64,000 bases of DNA, from the NCBI GenBank assembly GCA_028673005.1, contig CM054116.1:37110854-37174853 (forward strand), given 5' to 3'. The stretch is from Tanypteryx hageni (Eukaryota; Arthropoda; Insecta; Odonata; Petaluridae). The notes beneath the pieces were generated by a model. That model saw only the letters and a program-made list of their open reading frames with translations. It was not told the origin of the DNA and searched no databases. Below are positions 1-12,601 of this stretch, one piece after another (the stretch's first letter is position 1; each line of letters starts with the position of its first letter). Both the position numbers and the translations under genes were made by a program.

Positions 1-1117
1 GTATGACAATAACATACTCCTTGCTTAGTCATACGAGGGCTATTAGTTGCAGACTTCTCGATTATCTGTTCACGTTAGTAACTTGTCAACTTCCTGAAAA
101 GTCGGAAAAACTCAATTTTGTACTTTATTTAAGTCAAATTTAACTGATGAAACAGGAAATTTTCCTTTTTTTCTCACTTTTTGTTTGAAGCAAATGGCTG
201 TCAATGTTTTAATTTATTTTTGTACTTGGAGCTTTGCTTATTGAAAGGTACTAAACAATTTGTTATTTTTTGGCAGTTTTTGTATAACTGGTTGCCATTG
301 AACATGTTTTGTTTTTAATTTGCCTGTTTTGCTTCCGAATATTTAGGATGTTTGTTTTTTTCAATTTTGTCTGAATGATACTCAAAATTGCAAGCATCTT
401 TAACTTTCGTTTAAGTTTATGATTTTTTATTTGTTAAGTACCTATGTCTTTTGAAAAAGAATGATCATTAAGTAAGCCTTTTATGTTGAGATGTAAAGGA
501 ATTAAGACCCTGGAGAAGAAAGTTGAAGTAAATATTTTTTTTCATTTAGTTATTTAATATTATTACAAAAATGCTGAGAAAATAGGAGTAATACTTGAAA
601 TTTGCATTAAAATTTTAACTTAATATTTATTATATTACATTTTCTGAGTATTTTTATTAACCCTCTTAGTGTTAGGCTTTCTGTGTGTAGCTTAGCCAAA
701 ACTGCCCAACATCGTTTAATCATTTACAGTACAACAGAAAAATTGTGTATCTTAATTTAGTCTTCAACATTTGATATGAAATTTTTATTATTCTGATAAT
801 AATACAGCCGTCCCTGGTTTAGCATGGAAAAAGGCTGCACTAAAAGGAAATGAGCTCAATGAAAGTTGATTTCCCATAAGAGTACATGTGATACTTCTGC
901 AATGCATCCCTAGCTCAAAATTTTTTACTTGTGTTATATTTGAAATTTTGTATTCGTTCTTAAAATTGATGAAGTACAGTGGTCTAATCTAACTTTGATT
1001 TAGAAAATCACTGATGAAAAGTTTAAAAATGAATAATGACATTTTTCCCCTGGATTCTCTTCTTATTTTCTTTGAGAATACTCTGTTGGACTGTGTAATT
1101 TATGTGTTACATAGAGT

Positions 1118-1372
1118 CAGAGGCGTACCTGGGAGATATGGCGCCTATGGCAAAATCTTAAGGAAACACCTCATTTAAGTAGAATATGATGTATCCTGCA
1201 TTTAATAAAGAATAATAGTTTTTGTTAACAATAACTTTAACATTTGAGCATTAAATTAATACTTATTTATGGGAAAATAAACTTTTGGCGTTTTTTGCGG
1301 GATTGATTGGAGCCTTTTGCAAGCGCTGCCTATGGCAAATGCCACCTCCGCCATACCCTAGTTACGGCACTG
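1118..1372. mobile_element. Short non-autonomous hAT-like element
   Basis: The ends read CAGAGGCGTACCTGG and, inverted, CAGTGCCGTAACTAGG. Flanking 8-mers are CATAGAGT and CATAGAGC (7 of 8), the target-duplication length of hAT transposons. At 255 bp and with no open frame it is a MITE. Confidence 0.75.
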
Positions 1373-3163
1373 CATAGAGCATTGCTTGTGGGTGTTCTTT
1401 TTATACCACTGTTGAGACTTATTTTTCAGTCCTTTTATTTTCAATGGTTTTATCATTTGGCAATGTAACTTTTTTGAGGATTTAATATAGGTTGAGTCGC
1501 CGAAAAACATTATATTGCATTTTTGTATGAAACATTAAATAAACCTGAAAATATGAGAATACAGGCATCCCTCACTTAGTGCTCTTAATTGGTTCCTGAA
1601 AAACAGATCACTAAACTTAGCTGCATTAAGCGAGGGAAATATTTCTCAAAAACTAATGTAAATAGATTTAATCTGTACTTCGAACCTACTCTCAATGCAG
1701 TCCCATGTCACATTTTCTGCCCCGGAAATTCGTGCGAGAGTTTTCCTCATGACGAACGCACGCTGCTACGCAATGTTTTTCCCTTAGCCAACCAGGGCTT
1801 ATTTTCTTTGGCCTCTAAATGCTCCAAACTAACAATGGGGGAATTAGGTCTTGCTCACAGGGTAGGGTTGGTCGGGAAGATCACTCGAACCCTCCTTCAA
1901 GTGTCCTATGAGTGCAGCCATCCAGTTTGATGAACTGACGGTTGCGGATAAATAAAGAAGCTGCGACGAAATAAAATATTATCACAAACACTTAGAAACA
2001 AAGCAAATAAACAATAAAATACTGATCTTACGAGAGAATGAAATCTCGCCGAAAGAAAACTCATCACTGCTACTGCACAATTCAGTGGTTTGAGGACGAC
2101 TAACTGCTGTGACAAGCAATGCGTTTCTGTGGACTTGAAATTGTCTGTCTAGCCCCAAACGATGGCTAGCACAGGAATATCCATTAACGAAAACATATGT
2201 AGCGTTACTTTCCCGGACCATATGGCCAAGGAGTACAAGAATTTTTATGGAAAAATGTTTTGGGAATATCCTGTAATAAACTGACCCAGCAATTCCTTTT
2301 TATTCGCCCCTTAAGTGGAGAGCTAGTTCAATGTGTTGTCATTCATGTAGGCCTGGTTGCTAAATTTCAGGCCTCAAAACAAGGATTTATTCAAATATGA
2401 CGCTCGCAACTGCTCATTATCATTTTACGTCCTTTGCCAGCCTCTTGTCCACAAAACATTTCATGCGTTCTCTTTATCTCAGACTCTGAAGGAGCTGAAC
2501 AGTGTCATGCAGCATAACCAAAATGAAGATATTTTTATTGAACGAACTCATTAAATAGGTAATGATTACTTATTCATAAATAAAAAAATACCACTTCCAT
2601 GAGAAAATGCATTTGTATAAGTGTGTAAAAACTTTTAAAGAAATGATGCAGTAATGATTTTTATGCTCTCAGTGTATAAGGGAATGAAGACGAAGAGGTG
2701 AGAGAGAGAGAGAATGATGCATTTGCTGTGTAGCTGTGTCTTCCTCCCTAGAACAGCATTTCAAGAGAGAACTGTGATTCCTCTTTGGTATTTCTAATGC
2801 TTAGTACATCATTATATACATTCACACACCAATATTTTCACTCCAGAGTCATGTTAAGTCATACTGATGGATGACTAGAGCATCCAGCTGCTGATTTCGA
2901 GGCAGGAGAGACTTCTATGCAAACAGAAAAGTCCTTGAGGCTCAGCGTGCAATATATTGTATGCACGGCCAACAGACAATGAGAAAGTTTTTTTCTGTTT
3001 CTTTTCAGAAACATCCTTAGCACATGTATTTTCATGATTTTGATTCATTACAAATACAGTAGAGCGCCGATTATCTGTGGTAATTGGGGAAACCAGGACC
3101 CGGATAATCTAAAAACACATATAATCCAAATTGAATGAATTTTTAGAATTATTGTTATATTAA

Positions 3164-4172
3164 CCCTTCAGCGCCGGGATCGTTACGTGGTACGGACCTC
3201 GGTTTCTGTCCTTGGTGCCGAGATCAGTACCACGTACCGACCCTTGCCACGACTCTTTTAATTTGCCATATTTCGATTATAAACGTTTCTTATAAAATGA
3301 TATTTTTGTTTAACACTGAGGAATGATTTATTATTTGAATTTTATAAATAGAATACGTTTTGTGAACTCTTAAATTGACTTATATAATTTTTTTTTAGTG
3401 TACATGAACGGAAAACTGCAAAAAAACTCTCTCACATCTCTTTTTTTATTCTTTACTTTATCAGTTCGTTATATTTTCTTTTATAATCACACAGATAATT
3501 TCTTATATTTTTAGGAATTTAAACAATTTCTTTTGTTCATCTGGCTCTTATTAACATCTTCCCTGACGATTTTTTTACAATATAGGATCTAAAAAACGTC
3601 ATATTTTTTTATTGCAATTTCGAAAAAATCATAATGATACAATTAAAGAAATGCATTCATTTTTTAACAGTAAATTTTAATAAAAATGTTATCGAACTTT
3701 AAAATTTTTATAATATTGATAGATACGAGGTACTTGAACTCAATTCATATTTAAAAGTTACATTTCTTTGGTGCAAACTACAAAATTAAGAAAAACTTAT
3801 GTATAAAACATACTTATATACAACATAAAACATTTCTATGCAATAAAAAATACATATATATGGTGTAAATTATATATACACTTACGTAATAAACATGAAA
3901 CAATAAAATAATATGCAATAAAAAATTAATAATAGGTAAAAAAGTACTAAATATTAAACATAACTAATTCACATATGTAACAAATAAACTGTATACAAAA
4001 TATACAACATTCATATATTTGAACTTGAATGATAAATTCTAAAACACGCCACCACGCATAACGGAACATTACACATCGCACAGTAGAAACGGCTCTCTTT
4101 CCTTATCCGCTTTCCCCGGGCGTCTCGCTTTCGTCCACACAATGCACACTGCTTCGTGGGGTTCTTCTTATT
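3164..4172 (-). mobile_element. piggyBac fragment nested in the pogo-like element
   Basis: TTAA (3160-3163) is followed by CCCTTCAGCGCCGGGATCG, a piggyBac-style end with palindromic subterminal sequence (GGTACGGACC...). No partner end was found. On the minus strand 4172-4011 encodes the piggyBac C-terminal Cys-rich finger. The rest of the transposase is missing, so the element is a deleted relic. Confidence 0.65.
4011..4172 (-). pseudogene. piggyBac transposase C-terminal Cys-rich domain, fragment
   Basis: The frame reads KQCALCGRKRD, then SRFYCAMCNVPLCVVACFRI and YHS, followed by stop. The pattern CxxC...YCxxCxxxLCxxxCFxxYH is diagnostic of the transposase C terminus, which binds the transposon ends. 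Only this domain survives. Confidence 0.85.
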
Positions 4173-4978
4173 TTCAGTAGTAGTAACAAGGTAACAGAAT
4201 ATAACAACAAAAACAAGAGAAAAATAAAAATGCTACGGAGCACAAACGGAAGGAAAACTGCTAGACGTATTCACTCGAAAGCTCTACGAATAACTGACCC
4301 GAAAATGTCTTCGAAGAGAAATTTTTTTGCGTTAAATATATCTTGGATGACGAAAAAATTATTAATTTTCCTCGGAAAATTCCAAAAGACCGGGAACTTT
4401 TTCACACCACGAAATATCACAAAATACCTTGAGCTAGTAACTCTTGCATTAATGGGAGTGAAGTGAATTTATATAAGATCAGACTCCAGCAATATAAACA
4501 TGTAAATACATTTCCAAAGAATGATGACAAACTAAACTTAAAATGTAATGGGAGTGAGAATAAAAGATCAGACTCCAACAATGTAAATGTGGAAATAATT
4601 CGACTCCCTGCCCACGGCCATGGATAATCCACCCCATGGTTAATCAGGCCCTGGATAATCGACGCTCTACTGTAATACAAGGGTTTAAAAAAAAACAAAA
4701 TAACTTCACCAAAACTAATAAATGAAGGTGACTTGTCACAATGAAATCAGAAAAGTAAGATCTATTTCCTGATATCAACAAAATCAAATGTAGATTTGCT
4801 TCCATTGAAATAGCACAAAAAAACTATAGAAAAGACTACAGTTTTTGTTGATTAGATAGTGTAATGATATTTAATTTAATAGCAACTTATCTACAAGTAC
4901 TAATTAAGCATATATATACACACACACATATATATAAACCCCCCAGTCCCTCCATGCGTGTTATATTTACTGTGTGTG

Positions 4979-4980
<2 letters not shown>

Positions 4981-5049
<69 letters not shown>
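4981..5049. repeat. (TA)n microsatellite
   Basis: A pure TA run of 69 bases (about 34 units). Flanking open frames are artefacts of the repeat. A shorter CA/TA tract precedes it (4910-4937). Confidence 0.98.
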
Positions 5050-5051
<2 letters not shown>

Positions 5052-5297
5052 TGGGGGGTTGAAAAAGATAGAGGTACACAATACGAATGTGTTACATACA
5101 CAAAAAATTGTAATCATATGCAATTTGTATTTACGAGACACATATATGTACATACGTGTCATATAAAGTTTACAGATACATTTTACAGAATACATATTTA
5201 CGGAATATTCATATTTTTAATTTACAAATTCATTGTATTCAATGTTTTTTATAATATGTAGTATGCATGTAGTCTGCATTTTAGTTTGTTTTTTCTT

Positions 5298-5520
5298 TTA
5301 TAGTTCTTCTTCTACTGTTTTTCTTATTTTTTCAGTAGAAAAAAATCTTTCACTAACAGCGTTCGTTAAATAAAAATTTGTAAGCATCTTCAAGGCTTGT
5401 AGAGCTTCTTGGCCTGTCACCTTAGTGAAAGGTTCATCTTTATCTTCTTCGTTCTCATTCTCCTCCTCCTCTCTGCATCCAGCAATATCTGGGGAGTTGA
5501 TGAATTCTGCTTGGCAGAAG
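5298..5520 (-). pseudogene. pogo/Tigger (jerky-like) transposase C-terminal fragment
   Basis: The minus-strand frame reads EEENENEEDKDEPFTKVT, then GQEALQALKMLTNFYL and FFSTEKIRKTVEEEL, then stop. An acidic stretch followed by V-T-x-x-E-A-L-x-A-L and a final helix is the usual tail of Tigger/jerky DDE transposases. The catalytic part was not found. Confidence 0.5.
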
Positions 5521-5559
5521 GAGTTCCTAATCGTTGTCTCCGATACTTTAGACTAGCAT

Positions 5560-6571
5560 TTCCCAACCAGTGGTTCGCGTACCCCTAGGGTTTTGCGAAA
5601 TAAATCTGAGGGGTTTGCGAGAAAAATTTGGCAATGGTGCCTTTTTCATTATATTGATTCTACAATTCTTACTAATATTTTAGTTTTTAATTCAACAGCA
5701 TTCTTCCATATTTCAATGGGATCCTTATTACTGTCGAATAGAGGCTTCAGAATGTTATATTCTGAGAGCTCAATCAACTCCATCTGCAAATCCTCAGGTG
5801 CATTCGAGACATCAATCAGATGTGGCTGAAAAGTTAACCTGTGTGCCATCATGTTTCTCAAAATCTTTAAATCTGTTATTGTATTCTTTAATCGAGGAGT
5901 CTAAAACACATATATATTCATTCATATTCCAATTTTGCAAGTTTTTATTCGTATCTTGTTTATGAATTACCTTTGCCAGTTCAGGAAAATGTTCTGCTAA
6001 AACAACTGATCTGATAAGGCCAATTTTGAAAAAATTCAACTTCTTCCGAAATGACTGAATTTGCTGCAACATTTCATTTATGGATTTAGTTTTACCTTGT
6101 AGAGAAGTATTCAAATGATTTTGTTTTGACATTAAATCACACAAAAATGCACCATTTCTGCAGAAATCTTTTTTCAAAATGTCACAAGGTTCATTCTGTT
6201 CTTTGAAAAAGCTCGTGACTTGTTTTCGCAAAGCTAAAAGATTTTCTAGTACTTGACCTTGTGAAAACCAGCTCACTTAATGGTTTGGAAGATCTACACT
6301 AAATGTTTCATCATCATATTGAAGCATAGTGCGAAACTGGCGATGCTGTGAAGCATTTGCTCGATTGTAGTTCACAATACCAATAACTATACGTAATGTG
6401 TCATTTAAAACAAGATTTGGCACAAAGATTCTGTTGAGGCAAAATACTTATCTTTAGTTTGTTCTTTCTGTAAATTTCATGCTAAAATCATATATGAGTT
6501 TGAGTATGTTTAGACAAGTATGCGAAAGGCCGCACTGAGTATCACAAAAGGCCGCTGGTTCCCCACTCCTG
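5560..6571 (-). mobile_element. hAT transposon relic (ZBED/SCAND3-like transposase)
   Basis: The right end is CAGGAGTGGGGAACCAGCGG (inverted). The left side has TTTCCCAACCAGTGGTTCGCG; both styles are common hAT termini. The minus strand between them encodes a broken hAT transposase. The left boundary and an 8-bp duplication could not be fixed exactly. Confidence 0.7.
5649..6440 (-). pseudogene. hAT transposase pseudogene
   Basis: Reading from 6440 downward, a frame with IVNYNRANASQHRQFRTML and DLPNH runs into a stop. It then continues VSWFSQGQVLENLLALRKQV, LCDLMSKQNHLNTSLQGKTK and QQIQSFRKKLNFFK. This is the segment that in ZBED5/SCAND3-like hAT proteins reads R-W-L-S-R-G-K-V-L...L-N-x-x-L-Q-G. 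The reading frame changes near 5850. It is a dead copy. Confidence 0.8.
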
Positions 6572-6691
6572 GTTTAGGTGGAGGAATGTGTATTATTTAT
6601 GCAAAATACTGCAGCAGTAATAATGCATCAGCATTCACTTTTTCGAAAAGATAAACAAGTAGCCAATTATTATTAAGGATCACTAAGAGGG

Positions 6692-9600
6692 TTAAATAGG
6701 TAAAAGGAATTTTAATACTTACAAAGATTTTAATTTGTTTTACTCTTGTCAGTTGTACAAATATCTGCTTGGAAGGTCATGCCTAAGCAATTTGATTCTT
6801 TTAAAGGAAGAAGATTAGTTCAAATATCTTTGGTAGATATAAAACTCAGTATACCAAGATTGATATAATCAAGGTTGTATGAGAAAAATACCTTTTTCTT
6901 ATTGTTGTATTATTATTTTGATAGTCGTATTCCATTATTTATAAAATAAGAATAATGTTTTCTAGTGTTTGTATGCAACATTTAAACTGCAATGGCAGGA
7001 ATAAAAGATCAATAGTATTAAAAATTATAGTTCCTATGTATTCATTTACCATCTGCAAAACTTAGGAAGCCCGGTAGAAAAACCATTTTCTGCAGTTATT
7101 ACATCTTTTCTTATATTTATATTTAATGTAGCTATCAATACACATTCTAGAAATATTAATAGAAACATCAACAAGCTGAAACATTCTTTTGCTCAATTTC
7201 CTTTTTAATCTGGCTGACTTCAACATAAAGAAGCACACAATGTATGCATTATGGCTCAGTTGTGCTTCAACAAAGCTTATTATCTTGTCAGTCACTAATA
7301 ATCTTGTTTTTTTTTCTGATAAGTAGTTAGTTTTGTTTTTCAAGTTGAAGCTAAAGCATTTTTTTCATTTTTAATCTTCATATGTTTTTGGTTGTTGTTG
7401 GGCTTAATTGCACCAAATGTTTGTGTCTTGTCTTTTGTTCCGACCAACTAACCATGTAGCCGTATTCATGGAGTGGTTCCCAGCAGCGGCTCTACCGAGA
7501 CGTGTGGGAGCCATCTTGCAAGGTGGGTTTTTACCCTGCCTTTTTTCTTCGACTATTTTTTCTATTTTTACCTTTCCTTCCTGTCCAACACACTAATCTG
7601 ACTTCTTTTAATCAACTTCCACTAAAACTGATACACTACTACATCTAAAATTACTTACTGTTTAATTTAGATTTTTTTCATATGAAAAGTTAGGGGCTAA
7701 GTTTAACTTTGTATTTTTATAGTTCAGTTTAAGCAGTAAAATACTTATTTAAATTGAGATCTTTTTCCTGCCAGCCTTTTCTTGTTCAATACTGTTTTAT
7801 TACTTTTTCAAAAGTAGCCTCCCTGAAATGTATTTCTTTATGATGTCAGGCCAGTTATTAATAAAAATCTGCCACAAATACTTTTTAAATTAAATCCATG
7901 CACTTGCTTATGCAGGCAGTATTTATGGAAAGACTTTGAAGTTAGGGTGGAATGGGTGTTAACAATGAATATTTGCATCGGACTGCATGTTTTTGAGTTT
8001 TTCTTTATATTTTTCTTTAAACTTTTCTTTAAACTATTTCAATTGTAAAAAGTTTAGCAGATCTAATTTAAATTTTAATTGCAAAAGAAATTATGTTAAT
8101 ATAGGTGCTTCAAAGATTGATGTGTACAAAACTAGAAAATATCGTTCTATTTTGTTTATGAGCTTTATAATTTTTGTAATTTCATTGTATATGGAGCCTC
8201 TTAGTTATTTTTAGAGCCATTGAAAGAAAAATTTCTCTGTAGAAACCGTATTTGAGATTCATTTATTTGTGTTTGCCTTGAAAGCTTACATTTCAAAAAT
8301 TATAAATGCAGTGTATTTTGTGACATGATTTAATGATGACTTGTTCATGATTTTTAACTAATTAATTAGTTGCTAGGTATTACTTGTAAGAATATAGCAA
8401 TGTGGTCCTAATAAATTATAATTTTAGAATTATCATTGTAGTGTCCACCATATAGATTCATTTGATTTTTTCAATTTTTCCCTGTATATTTTATTCTTAC
8501 TCATTGCTAATTGAATGCCATTCAAATATATAAATTGTGTGATTTAAAAAAAGAATATTCATGCAATTAATTATTCATATGAATAATTATTTTAACATTT
8601 TTGCCATATTTCATATTTTAACACCATGTAACATATTGCATGATAACTTGATTAAATTTTAATTTAATGGATGGGTATTAAACCATAATGAAATTAATGT
8701 GTATTTAATAGAATCGAGTATATCACTTTCTTCACGATTGCCCATTATAATTATGATGAAAATACTTGTTTCTTTGGGAATAGAGATTTCATATAATTTC
8801 AAGACCCAACAGTAGCATAAACTTATCTCCATCCTCTGTTGAGATCAGTATCCAGCTTACTGTAGTAGTATTTTAACTACCTATATTTTATTTGATAAAT
8901 ATAATTTTGGTTTACCTCATGTAAAATATATTGTCAGATTGTAGTGTTACTTTTCTAATAGCCAGAAAACATTATGGTCATATATTAGAAAATTTTAAAT
9001 TGCTCATGTAAGAAGTCATAGATGAAAAATGTTAAGTTGTATGCTATTATGTTTAATTATGTATGCAAAAGTGTTGAAAGTTGATAATAGAAAAATGCAC
9101 ACCAAACTCAGTCAAAAAATCACTGACTGAGCATACAAAGCACAAATATAACAAAGCTAATTTTTCTTAATGCGAGTCTTTGTTTTCAGGTCTTCAAAAC
9201 AACTTCTTTTCCTGATGAAGCAAATTAACATAGTTGCATTATTTTATGCATTTTATTTCACATTTTCACTTTTTATTTATGTATATTAGGAGTCTTAGAG
9301 AAAAATATCACTCTTCTATATGTTAATAATTATAGGGTATTAAGAAGCTTGGAGAATAAAAAGCATGCCAGTTAACAGTTAATTATTATCAATGTGGAAT
9401 ACTAGTTTGTTTCAAATTTCTAATAACATAGGGTTTGCATGGTATATTGCATGGTTTTATTTCAGTGAGCCGGAATATATTTTGATTTGTTTTTCATGCT
9501 TCATTATTAATTTGTTCAATATTTTTGAGAGTATTTCATGTTAAACTCTCTGAAAAAGCCATTTAATTTTTGTGCTCTGTATTTTAAAAATATGAATAAA

Positions 9601-10310
9601 GTCTTCATGTGGTACGTAATCGTCAAAGTTAGTTTGATTTATATTATTTTAAACAATCTAAATTAAAATAAGTAATAACTTCTAAAACTAATTGAATGGA
9701 AGAAATGAAATCCTTCAGATTTTTTTAAGGATTGCTTTTAAATATTAATACTAGGGAATGCTACTGTAAAGGACTCTTTGATTAGGTTGAGATTTTGTGA
9801 GTAGTTAATGGCAGTTTCTGAAAAGGTTTATGGTATTAGCTTCCAATGCTTTGCTTTTAATTAGGAAAATCATAAGTTTTTGATGCAAGATCTATCGTTG
9901 ACCATCTTTCAGCAAGAGCAGTGGTCTGGTGAATGGCCTAGGAGTGATTTGTTTGTCATTTGGAATCTCTTTTGCATAATATTTTTATTTTCTTTTGTTT
10001 TTCTATATCCAAGAATTTTTTCTAAAAATGTTATTTAGGATTAGAATAATTTTTTATGGAAAGGAAAGAGAATGACGATATTTTAGCATGCCTACTGAAT
10101 TTACATATTATTGATACATAAAAAAATCAAATATATGGGAACAAAATTTTATTATGTATTTCAAGTATTTAAAATAAATTTACAACTCAAACTTAAAAAA
10201 ATAATTGTCAGGATGCCCTATTGAAATATTTAGTTTGTCTTGATTCTTTCTCTTCTATTTTTTTGTTTATTTAATCTTTAAACACTGGATTTATTTTGGG
10301 GTATTTTTCA
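6692..10310. other. AT-rich intron of CLASP, no gene seen
   Basis: It is read as part of the long intron upstream of exon a. No conserved coding segment was found. One 63-base stretch (7460-7522) is bounded by plausible splice sites but has no recognised similarity. Short open frames are AT-rich noise. Confidence 0.5.
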
Positions 10311-10576
10311 AGAACAAGCACTTTAAAAATCTCCGATATATCCAATAGCCACAAGGTCAAAAAAAGATGTGCATTTCAGCTACAAACCAGCCATCTGCAG
10401 TGGAAGTTCACCAAAAATAGATTCTAAAAGAAAACAGAGAGAGCTCTATTAGAATCTATTTTCAGTGAATTACCACTGATGATGGCTGGTTTGTAGCTGA
10501 AATGCACATCTGGGTTTTTATCACATTGTTGTGGCTATTGGAGAAATCTGAGACGTATTTTTTAAGTGCTTGCTCT
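10311..10576. mobile_element. Foldback (long inverted repeat) element, family A
   Basis: The two arms are about 115 bp each. Left: AGAACAAGCACTTTAAAAA ... CCAATAGCCACAA ... GATGTGCATTTCAGCTACAA. Right: the inverse with a few mismatches. Relatives occur at 57943-58150 and, as a half copy, near 42609. The 3' flanking stretch ATAAGACAAGCTTGATAATT also recurs after the 57943 copy, so the true element may extend to about 10625. Confidence 0.75.
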
Positions 10577-11619
10577 GGAATTTTTTCATCCATAAGACAA
10601 GCTTGATAATTCCCTGTTGAATTGAATTATTTTTGTTTGTTTTCTTGAAAAATTACCTATCTCATGGACTATTGGTAATGTAATGTTCAAATGAAAGCAT
10701 TTTATTATAAAAATAGTGAAGAGTTACATCCTTCTGTTTTTAGGGGATAGAAGCAGATTAAAGAAATATTATGAAAAATATTATTATTACTAATATTTCC
10801 CTCACATTAGCTTACTACTGCACTAATTAGGCAGCTGAATATGACAGCTCAAAAACGCAGATGTCCAAATGGAAGAAAATAGCAGGGGAACATAATAGGA
10901 TTGGAGCTCCCTCACAGGGTTATGTTTACAGCTTCTCAAGTGTGAAAACATGTCTGAGAGCATGGGCCTAGATCTAGATAAGTGTCCGTTTACTGTTGGT
11001 CTGAAGTTTCCCCTTACCTAAGCCTTGGACCTTCAGCATTCTTGCCTCAGTCTGCTGTGACTTCATTCTTCCGGGGTGTTCTCATCCCTAACCCCCAACT
11101 CCCTGTCAAATATGACATCTGTAAGCAGCATCAGAACTAAACGGACCATTTATGGCACACTCATTCATTAGTGAACACATTTTTTCCTTTGTTTTTTTTA
11201 AGTTCATGAATGGAGACAAAAAGACTTTTACTGCACTCTCTGAGCACATTTGGCAAATAAAGGTTAAAAAGTACATTTGACTGTGTGAAAAATAAAATTT
11301 ATATGCATATATAGCTTTTCTTCTACTCGTTGCATAAACATAAATCGGGTCATATCTTTGAGGATTTCTAGCTTTTTCCCATAATTACTTCTTGAGAAAT
11401 TACTTTTGCCCAGCACATGTACTTCCACTGAGAAATATACTTCTTCAGCCAAAATTTAAATAGTGTAGATGACTTTGGACTTATTCCAGCCTTTCTTAAA
11501 AGAATCACAAGCTCAAGTTTTCAGTCAAAATATATCTGTGAATGCACAAAAGTTAAAGTACCGCTAGGGTTTTTATTTTGATCCGTGCAGGCAATCTGGT
11601 GTGAATCTTTGCAAATAAT

Positions 11620-11788
11620 AAATTGATGGAATAATATGATCCGAAGATCCTATGCAGACAGGCATAAGCTGTAAAGGTGGGAATAATTTTGAAACGAGAA
11701 AAAAAGTCTGCTATGACCGGGAATCGGAAGACCTGGGTTCGATTTCCGGTCATAGCAGACTTTTTTCTCATTTCAAAATTATTCCCAC
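11620..11788. mobile_element. Palindromic retroposon-like insertion with 13-bp flanking repeat
   Basis: CTTTGCAAATAAT occurs at 11607-11619 and again at 11789-11801. Between them lies a near-perfect inverted repeat (11673-11792) with arms of about 55 bp. The short centre contains GGGTTCGATTTCC, which resembles a Pol III B box. A 13-bp target duplication suggests retroposition rather than a cut-and-paste element. Confidence 0.6.
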
Positions 11789-12433
11789 CTTTGCAAATAA
11801 TGGTTAATTTGTGTGAAATGGATGTTAAATTTTAAGGGAAAAGGGGAATAATTTTGTTCTAGATGGTGTTTTGAGTGTAAACCCCATAAACTGTATGGCT
11901 CAAAGTATTTTTGCTCTCTTTTAAAAATATTATTTTTCCCACCGTGTGTACCCCAGACACAATTGCTTTTGACACTTGCTTTTTTCAATTTTGGAACACT
12001 CCACTTGGCTAGAATATAGCGAAATTCTGAATATTTTCATTTGGTATCAAAAACATTAAGTTGATTTTTTCTAATTAATAGCAAAGCATTGGAGACAATT
12101 TTCAAAAATCTATTCTGAAATTGATGTCTTTTACGCACTCATGAAAGCTCAACTAAATCCCAGAATTGTCGACTGTAGTCTCCTCTCATTAGAAAAAGTT
12201 GAGCATATAATGGCAATCATTAAAAATCAATTCCATAGTTTATAGAGTTGGTGCATAACTTTATTTGCCACTATGCATCACAGACAAAAGCATAAATGAT
12301 TTTCTTTTGCTAAAAATTTGCACATGTATGGTATTAGTTTAAAGTAATATTATCTAAATAAAGAAGACCTATTTTGCCTTTATCGATCCTTATTTTGCTG
12401 CTTCTCTGAGCTCTAGTATCATTTGTTTATTAG

Positions 12434-12601
12434 GACATAACTGATATAATCGCCAATTGTGCCAGCACGCATTGGGGAGATCGCAAAGAAGGCCTTGTGG
12501 GGCTCCAGCTTTACTTTCAAAATGGAAATCTTCTTTCTGGTTCAGAGTTGAAAAAAATTATTGAAATATTCACCAAGATGTTCATGGACACTCATACAAA
12601 G
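12434..12601 (+). CDS. CLASP: CLASP exon a: start of TOG3
   Basis: A TTATTAG acceptor is followed by 56 codons and a GTAAGT donor, phase 0 at both ends. The product opens DITDIIANCASTHW and ends MFMDTHTK. This is the first HEAT-repeat pair of TOG3, with the WxxRKEGL motif typical of CLASP. It is the most 5' exon I can recognise in the window; the preceding intron is at least 12.4 kb. Confidence 0.93.

Larger units (their letters stand above)
3057..4672. mobile_element. pogo/Tigger-like DNA transposon, non-autonomous
   Basis: The ends are CAGTAGAGCGCCGATTATC and, inverted, CAGTAGAGCGTCGATTATCC, flanked by TA on both sides. CAG-starting termini containing CGATTATC with a TA duplication are typical of the pogo/Tigger group. 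A piggyBac fragment sits inside. Two diverged copies of a roughly 50-bp segment (4449-4508 and 4547-4593) lie near the right end. Confidence 0.85.
661..6691. mobile_element. Possible large TTAA-flanked insertion (composite)
   Basis: TTAA at 657-660 is followed by CCCTCTTAGTG. The inverse of this 11-mer precedes TTAA at 6692-6695. The layout matches piggyBac ends, and the 6 kb between contains other insertions. No piggyBac transposase in the right place was seen, so chance or coincidence with unrelated ends is possible. Confidence 0.3.

Noticed and set aside
4864..5261. Open frames of 95-102 codons over the (TA)n tract on both strands
   Set aside because: They consist mostly of Tyr-Ile repeats from the microsatellite and have no start or splice support.
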